From Actinomycetota bacterium (GTDB lineage: Bacteria; Actinomycetota; Acidimicrobiia; IMCC26256; PALSA-610), in NCBI GenBank assembly GCA_030839105.1, contig JAUZEI010000463.1:1-8728 (forward strand): a DNA stretch of 8,728 nucleotides, read 5' to 3'. Each line of letters starts with the position of its first letter. The first letter of the stretch is position 1. A program made the position numbers and the translations under genes. The notes under the pieces are model-generated. The model had not been told where the DNA came from. It did no database searches and saw nothing but the letters and a program-made list of their open reading frames with translations. This document shows positions 5,376 through 8,728 of this stretch, one piece after another.

Positions 5376-7028
5376 ATGCCCACGCGTCATTTCAACTTTG
5401 CCGACCTGTTCGAGCTTGCGGTCGACAAGGTGCCCGATCGGCTCGCGCTCGTCGACGCCCGGCGGGAACTGACGTATCGGGAGCTCGACGAACGCGCGAC
5501 CCGGCTCGCGCACACGTTGGCCGACCTCGGGGTGAAGGCGGGCGACCACGTCGCAATCCTCGCCACGAACTGCATCGAATGGGTCGAGGCGTTGTTCGCG
5601 ATCTACAAGATGCGCGCCACGGCCGTCAACGTCAACTTCCGGTACGTCGAAGAGGAGCTGCGCTACCTGTTCGCGAATTCCGACGTCGTGGCGTGCGTCT
5701 ATCAACGGGAGTACGGCCCTCTCGTCGCGGCGGCACGCGACGCGCAACCGCGCCTGCAGCACTTCGTCCGCGTCGAGTGGAACGATTCGCAGGCCGACGA
5801 TTCCGCGCTCGATCCGATCGAATTCGAGGCTGCTGTCGCCGCCGGTTCTCCCGAGCGCGACTTCGCCGAACGCTCCGACGACGATCTCTACCTGCTCTAC
5901 ACGGGCGGCACCACCGGCATGCCCAAGGGCGTCATGTGGCGCCACGAGGACGTGTACTTCGCGCTCGGCGGCGGCATCGACGTGTTCACCAACGAACGGG
6001 TCGCGGACCCTTCGACTGCGAGCGAGAAGATCGACGCGTCGCAACCGAAGGGTCTCGTCTCCATCATTCTGCCGCCGCTCATGCACGGCGCGGGTCAGTT
6101 CGGCGTGTACCGAACGCTCTTCGAAGGCAACACCGCGGTGATGCCGGCGCGCTTCGAGCCGGAGGAGGTCTGGCACACCGTCGAGAAGTACGGCGTGAAC
6201 GTCATGCAGGTCACCGGCGACGCGATGGCGCGCCCGCTCGCCGACACACTCGAACGGCTCAAAGACGAGCTCGACGTGTCGTCGCTCCTGTCGTTCGGAA
6301 GCACGGCCGCGATCTTCTCGCAGACCGTGAAGGATCAACTCCAGGCACTGCTGCCGGACTACCTCGTGATGACGGATTCCATCGGCTCGACCGAGACGGG
6401 GATGAACGGCATCCGTTTCGTGCAGAAGGGTGACGCGCCCAAGGACGGCATCACGAGTGTGCAGGCGTCCGCCGATTCGGTCGTGCTCGACGAGAACTTC
6501 GAGCCCGTCGAACCGGGTTCGGGCGCGGTCGGCCAGCTCGCGCGCGGTGGCAACATCCCGCTCGGCTACTACAACGATCCGGTCAAGACCGCGGAGACGT
6601 TCGTCACCGATGCACGGGGCGCGCGCTGGTCGATCCCGGGCGACTTCGCGCGGGTCGAGGCCGACGGCCGGATCACGTTGCTCGGACGCGGATCGGCGTC
6701 GATCAACTCGGGCGGCGAGAAGATCTATCCCGAGGAGGTCGAGGGCGCGCTGAAGTCGCATCCCGACGTCTACGACGTCCTGGTCGTCGGAGTGTCCGAC
6801 CAGCGTTGGGGCGAACGCGTGTGCGCTCTGCTGCAGCCCCGCGCCGGGCGCGATCCCAACCTCGAAGAGCTCCGCGAGCACTGCCGGACCCGCATCGCCG
6901 GCTACAAGATCCCTCGTCAGCTGCTCCTGGTGGAGCAGGTGCCGCGGCTCCCGAACGGCAAACCCGACTACCGATCGGCGAAGGAACAGGCCAAGGGTCG
7001 GGCCGGGGAAGCGGCCCGCGAGGTCTGA
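5376..7028 (+). CDS. fadD19: Acyl-CoA synthetase, FadD19-like
   Basis: A 550-residue adenylate-forming enzyme that activates a carboxylic acid to its CoA thioester using ATP. Core motifs are all present: the ATP loop 'YTGGTTGMPKG' (175-185), 'MWRHED' (187-192), 'DSIGSTETG' (334-342) in the A5 position, and 'GDFARVEADG' with D423 then R438 ('LLGRGSASINSGGEKIYPEE', 435-454). The catalytic A10 lysine is K529 in 'PNGKPDYR'. The sequences 'VNVNFRYVE-ELRYLF', 'YTGGTTG-PKGVMWRHED' and 'GRGS-SINSGGEK-YPEEVE' closely follow mycobacterial FadD19 as I remember it. FadD19 activates the steroid side chain and is a KstR target in Mycobacterium tuberculosis. Length matches that family. ATG 5376 is preferred over an in-frame GTG at 5358, which lies inside the operator. 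It lies 67 bp after the kstR-like gene and has its own operator. The exact substrate (sterol side chain, branched or long-chain acid) is unproven. Confidence 0.9.
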   Translation: MPTRHFNFADLFELAVDKVPDRLALVDARRELTYRELDERATRLAHTLADLGVKAGDHVAILATNCIEWVEALFAIYKMRATAVNVNFRYVEEELRYLFANSDVVACVYQREYGPLVAAARDAQPRLQHFVRVEWNDSQADDSALDPIEFEAAVAAGSPERDFAERSDDDLYLLYTGGTTGMPKGVMWRHEDVYFALGGGIDVFTNERVADPSTASEKIDASQPKGLVSIILPPLMHGAGQFGVYRTLFEGNTAVMPARFEPEEVWHTVEKYGVNVMQVTGDAMARPLADTLERLKDELDVSSLLSFGSTAAIFSQTVKDQLQALLPDYLVMTDSIGSTETGMNGIRFVQKGDAPKDGITSVQASADSVVLDENFEPVEPGSGAVGQLARGGNIPLGYYNDPVKTAETFVTDARGARWSIPGDFARVEADGRITLLGRGSASINSGGEKIYPEEVEGALKSHPDVYDVLVVGVSDQRWGERVCALLQPRAGRDPNLEELREHCRTRIAGYKIPRQLLLVEQVPRLPNGKPDYRSAKEQAKGRAGEAAREV

Positions 7029-7048
7029 GGAACCGGACGGGTCTACCG

Positions 7049-7060
7049 TGAACCGGTTCA
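7049..7060. promoter_or_regulatory. Perfect 12-bp palindrome upstream of the glucosaminidase gene
   Basis: TGAACCGGTTCA is a perfect inverted repeat, 20 bp after the fadD stop and 45 bp before the next ATG. Its GAAC-NN-GTTC core equals that of the two KstR-type operators, but the outer T and A of the KstR consensus are absent (G7048, T7061). It could be a weak third operator, a site for another regulator, or chance. Confidence 0.35.
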
Positions 7061-7077
7061 TTCCCGCTCAAGCGGCG

Positions 7078-7101
7078 GGTACCTCGACCGATCGGTACCT
7101 C
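7078..7101 (+). repeat. Direct repeat GGTACCTC, two copies 16 bp apart
   Basis: GGTACCTC occurs at 7078-7085 and 7094-7101, ending 4 bp before the glucosaminidase ATG. The location suggests a promoter or regulator contact, but no known factor is matched. Confidence 0.4.
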
Positions 7102-7105
7102 TGCG

Positions 7106-8596
7106 ATGACTCCCCGCCGCCTCCACCGCCTCGCCGCGCTCGCAGCTGTTCTCTTCACCGTGGCGCCCCTGGCCGCGACGGTGTCGACTGCAGGCAAGGC
7201 GGCGGCCGACACGACGACGCACACGCCGGTAATGGGCCCGAGCCTGCTCAACGCGCAACAGCTCGCCGCCTGGTATCACCGCCACAGCAGTGTCTCCCCG
7301 CAGATTCCCGCCTTCGACGGTCACCCGGCGGGCGACGTTGCCGCTCTCGCCCAGGTGTTCATCGACGACGGCAAGCGCGAAGGCGTTCGCGGCGACATGG
7401 CTTTCGTGCAGTCGCAGCTGGAGACGGGTTGGATGAACTTCTCGGGTTCGCAGATCCCGCCCGACGCGTACAACTACGCGGGCATCTTCGCGTTCGACGG
7501 GCGTCCGGGTCTCCCGAACTGCAAGCTTGGTGACTCGTCGCCGAGCCGTTGCATGGGGACTCCGCAACACGGCGTACTCGTGCAGATCCAACTGCTGCGC
7601 AGCTACGCCGACCCGTCGGCCGCCAAGGCGACGGGTCGTTTCATATCGGCGCCCTCCGACCGCGCCGGTCAGGCTCCGTTGTGGGAGTACTTCGGTGGTC
7701 ACGATTGCCCGTGCGGCAAGTTGATCTGGGCGTCGGCCAACGGGTACGGCGTGCGCATCATCCAGATGTATTCCGCCGCGCTCGTCGAGAGCGGCATGGC
7801 AGGCGCGTGCGTCGCGTACGCGCCGCCCGTCCCGGGTGGGAAGTCGGGTACCGGCTACTGGGACGTCACGCAGGACTCCGTCGTCCATCCGTTCGGAACT
7901 GCGCGATTCTTCGGTGACACGCGCAACATTCGCCTGAACGCGTTCCTGACCGGAGGTGAATCCGCTCCGGGCGGGGCCGGCTACTGGCTGCTGGCGCGCG
8001 ACGGCGGCATCTTCTCGTACGGTGGCGCGCGCTTCTACGGTTCGACGGGAGGCTTCCGGCTCAACAAGCCGGTCAACGGCATGGAGAAATCGCTGCTCGG
8101 CAAGGGCTACTGGCTCGTCGCCGACGACGGCGGCATCTTCTCCTTCGGCGGGGCGCGCTTCTACGGTTCGACGGGCAACATCCGTTTGAACAGACCCGTG
8201 CTCGGCATGGAGCGCACGGTGAGCGGCAAGGGCTACTGGCTCTTTGCCTCCGACGGCGGCATCTTCAGCTTCGGCGACGCCCACTTCTACGGGTCGCTCG
8301 GCGGTGCGCATCTCACGTCGCCCGTCGTCGCGATGCAACGCACGGTCACCGGCAAGGGCTACTGGATGATGACGCAGGACGGGCGCATCTTCCGATTCGG
8401 CGACGCCAAGGCCTACGGAAGCATCGCGGGCTGCTCGAATTACAAGGGAGCGGCGCGCCTGTTGGTGACGCCCAGTGGCAAGGGCTACTGGATCGCAACC
8501 GGTAACGGTTCGATCATCGCGTTCGGTGACGCGCGGAACCTCGGCTTCCCGGCCACCATCGGCGGCGCGACGATCTCGCTGATCTCCTCCAACTGA
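7106..8596 (+). CDS. Secreted glucosaminidase-domain protein with six C-terminal 42-residue repeats
   Basis: A 496-residue exported protein. Residues 1-34 are a signal peptide: basic 'MTPRRLHR', a hydrophobic core, then probable cleavage after 'GKAAA'. Residues 47-230 resemble the glucosaminidase domain of peptidoglycan hydrolases: 'LNAQQLAAWYH' (48-58), 'VAALAQVFIDDGKREGVRGD' (78-97) and 'FVQSQLETGW' (100-109), where E106 is the probable catalytic acid. 'YNYAGIFAFDGRPG' (122-135) follows. Cysteines at 139, 149, 201, 203 and 235 could form disulfides outside the cell. Residues 250-496 are six repeats, each starting G-Y-W, of the type recalled from secreted acidimicrobial proteins; they may form a beta-propeller-like or wall-binding unit. 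The predicted role is cleavage of cell-wall glycan during growth or division. The ATG has no clear Shine-Dalgarno, so initiation may be leaderless. It has no evident functional link to the steroid genes. Confidence 0.88.
   Translation: MTPRRLHRLAALAAVLFTVAPLAATVSTAGKAAADTTTHTPVMGPSLLNAQQLAAWYHRHSSVSPQIPAFDGHPAGDVAALAQVFIDDGKREGVRGDMAFVQSQLETGWMNFSGSQIPPDAYNYAGIFAFDGRPGLPNCKLGDSSPSRCMGTPQHGVLVQIQLLRSYADPSAAKATGRFISAPSDRAGQAPLWEYFGGHDCPCGKLIWASANGYGVRIIQMYSAALVESGMAGACVAYAPPVPGGKSGTGYWDVTQDSVVHPFGTARFFGDTRNIRLNAFLTGGESAPGGAGYWLLARDGGIFSYGGARFYGSTGGFRLNKPVNGMEKSLLGKGYWLVADDGGIFSFGGARFYGSTGNIRLNRPVLGMERTVSGKGYWLFASDGGIFSFGDAHFYGSLGGAHLTSPVVAMQRTVTGKGYWMMTQDGRIFRFGDAKAYGSIAGCSNYKGAARLLVTPSGKGYWIATGNGSIIAFGDARNLGFPATIGGATISLISSN
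7853..8593 (+). repeat. Six in-frame 126-bp (42-residue) coding repeats
   Basis: G-Y-W triplets begin at residues 250, 292, 334, 376, 418 and 460, exactly 42 residues apart every time. The consensus unit reads about 'GYWLVASDGGIFSFGGARFY' then 'GSTG-IRLN-PV-GM'. Units two to four are most alike. Unit one has lost the D-G-G-I turn ('TQDSVVHPFG'), and units five and six diverge. Confidence 0.9.
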
Positions 8597-8607
8597 TACA
8601 GCGCCCG

Positions 8608-8622
8608 CCCGCCGCGTGCGGG
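8608..8622 (+). terminator. Short GC hairpin after the glucosaminidase gene
   Basis: CCCGC (8608-8612) pairs with GCGGG (8618-8622) around a 5-base loop, 11 bp after the stop codon. No T-run follows, so termination strength is doubtful; actinobacteria often lack the T-run. Confidence 0.3.
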
Positions 8623-8645
8623 TAGTGTCCGATCGAACAACACAC

Positions 8646-8728
8646 CCACGGGGAGCTCGGGGGATACCGGGCTGAGAGGGTGGATGCGCACGACGCGCCC
8701 TGCCACCGACCCCTCGAACCTGCACCGG
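8646..8728 (+). ncRNA. TPP riboswitch (thi-box), 3' part cut by window edge
   Basis: The thiamine-pyrophosphate aptamer core is visible in order: GGGGAGC (8650-8656), CTGAGA (8672-8677) and GAACCTG (8716-8722). The P2 stem is GCTCGG (8655-8660) with CCGGGC (8667-8672). P3 is GGTGG (8679-8683) with CCACC (8703-8707), extended by GCGC (8686-8689) with GCGC (8695-8698). P4, P5 and the closing P1 strand lie beyond the edge. A TAGTGT at 8623-8628 could be the -10 of its promoter. TPP binding should switch off a downstream thiamine synthesis or transport gene such as thiC; that gene is not visible here. Confidence 0.9.

Noticed and set aside
5133..7061. 642-codon minus-strand frame opposite fadD
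   Set aside because: It lies wholly antisense to a gene with complete family motifs. Its translation is rich in Arg, Asp, Glu, Val and His with no recognisable domain, typical of the mirror frame of a high-GC gene.
7058..8725. 555-codon minus-strand frame opposite the glucosaminidase gene
   Set aside because: The plus strand has a signal peptide, a catalytic domain and exact repeats. The antisense product is Arg/Val-rich, and its apparent repeats merely mirror the 126-bp coding repeat.
1..8728. CRISPR array, insertion sequence, tRNA or rRNA
   Set aside because: I saw no regularly spaced non-coding repeats, no transposase motif, no tRNA T-loop/acceptor pattern and no rRNA-like conserved stretches. 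The only long-period repeat is protein-coding.

Overview
The window is high-GC, densely coding DNA that looks actinobacterial. I infer the class Acidimicrobiia from two things recalled rather than searched: a GT-C glycosyltransferase with the loop motif 'SQDEWDF', and a secreted glucosaminidase carrying tandem 'GYWLVA-DGGIFSFG' repeats. Both protein types are common in that class. There are seven confident genes, one possible tiny ORF and one riboswitch. I see no rRNA, tRNA, CRISPR array or insertion sequence.

Layout. Positions 1-1275 (minus) hold most of a multi-pass membrane glycosyltransferase that starts at TTG and runs off the left edge. A spacer of about 340 bp follows, containing a possible 25-residue ORF. 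A RimJ/RimL-type GNAT acetyltransferase (1619-2110, plus) comes next, converging on a three-gene minus-strand operon (4561 to 2128). That operon encodes an MBL-fold hydrolase related to alkyl sulfatases, a short-chain dehydrogenase and a small COG2388-type GNAT. Both gene junctions are 4-base GTGA overlaps, so translation is probably coupled.

Divergent from the operon lies a TetR-family regulator closely resembling KstR, the steroid-catabolism repressor of mycobacteria and rhodococci (4637-5308, plus). It is followed by a FadD19-like steroid or branched-acid acyl-CoA synthetase (5376-7028, plus). A palindrome fitting the known KstR motif TNNAACNNGTTNNA lies in the divergent spacer (7 of 8 fixed positions) and immediately before fadD (8 of 8). 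Both downstream starts look leaderless. The simplest reading is a KstR-type local regulon: the repressor controls itself, the acyl-CoA synthetase and probably the divergent hydrolase/dehydrogenase/acetyltransferase operon. The last three genes are not standard KstR targets that I know of, so this is the most interesting part of the window.

The right end holds a secreted peptidoglycan-hydrolase-like protein (7106-8596, plus) with six C-terminal repeats at an exact 42-residue period. A TPP (thiamine pyrophosphate) riboswitch follows, cut by the right edge, so the next gene outside the window is probably for thiamine synthesis or uptake.
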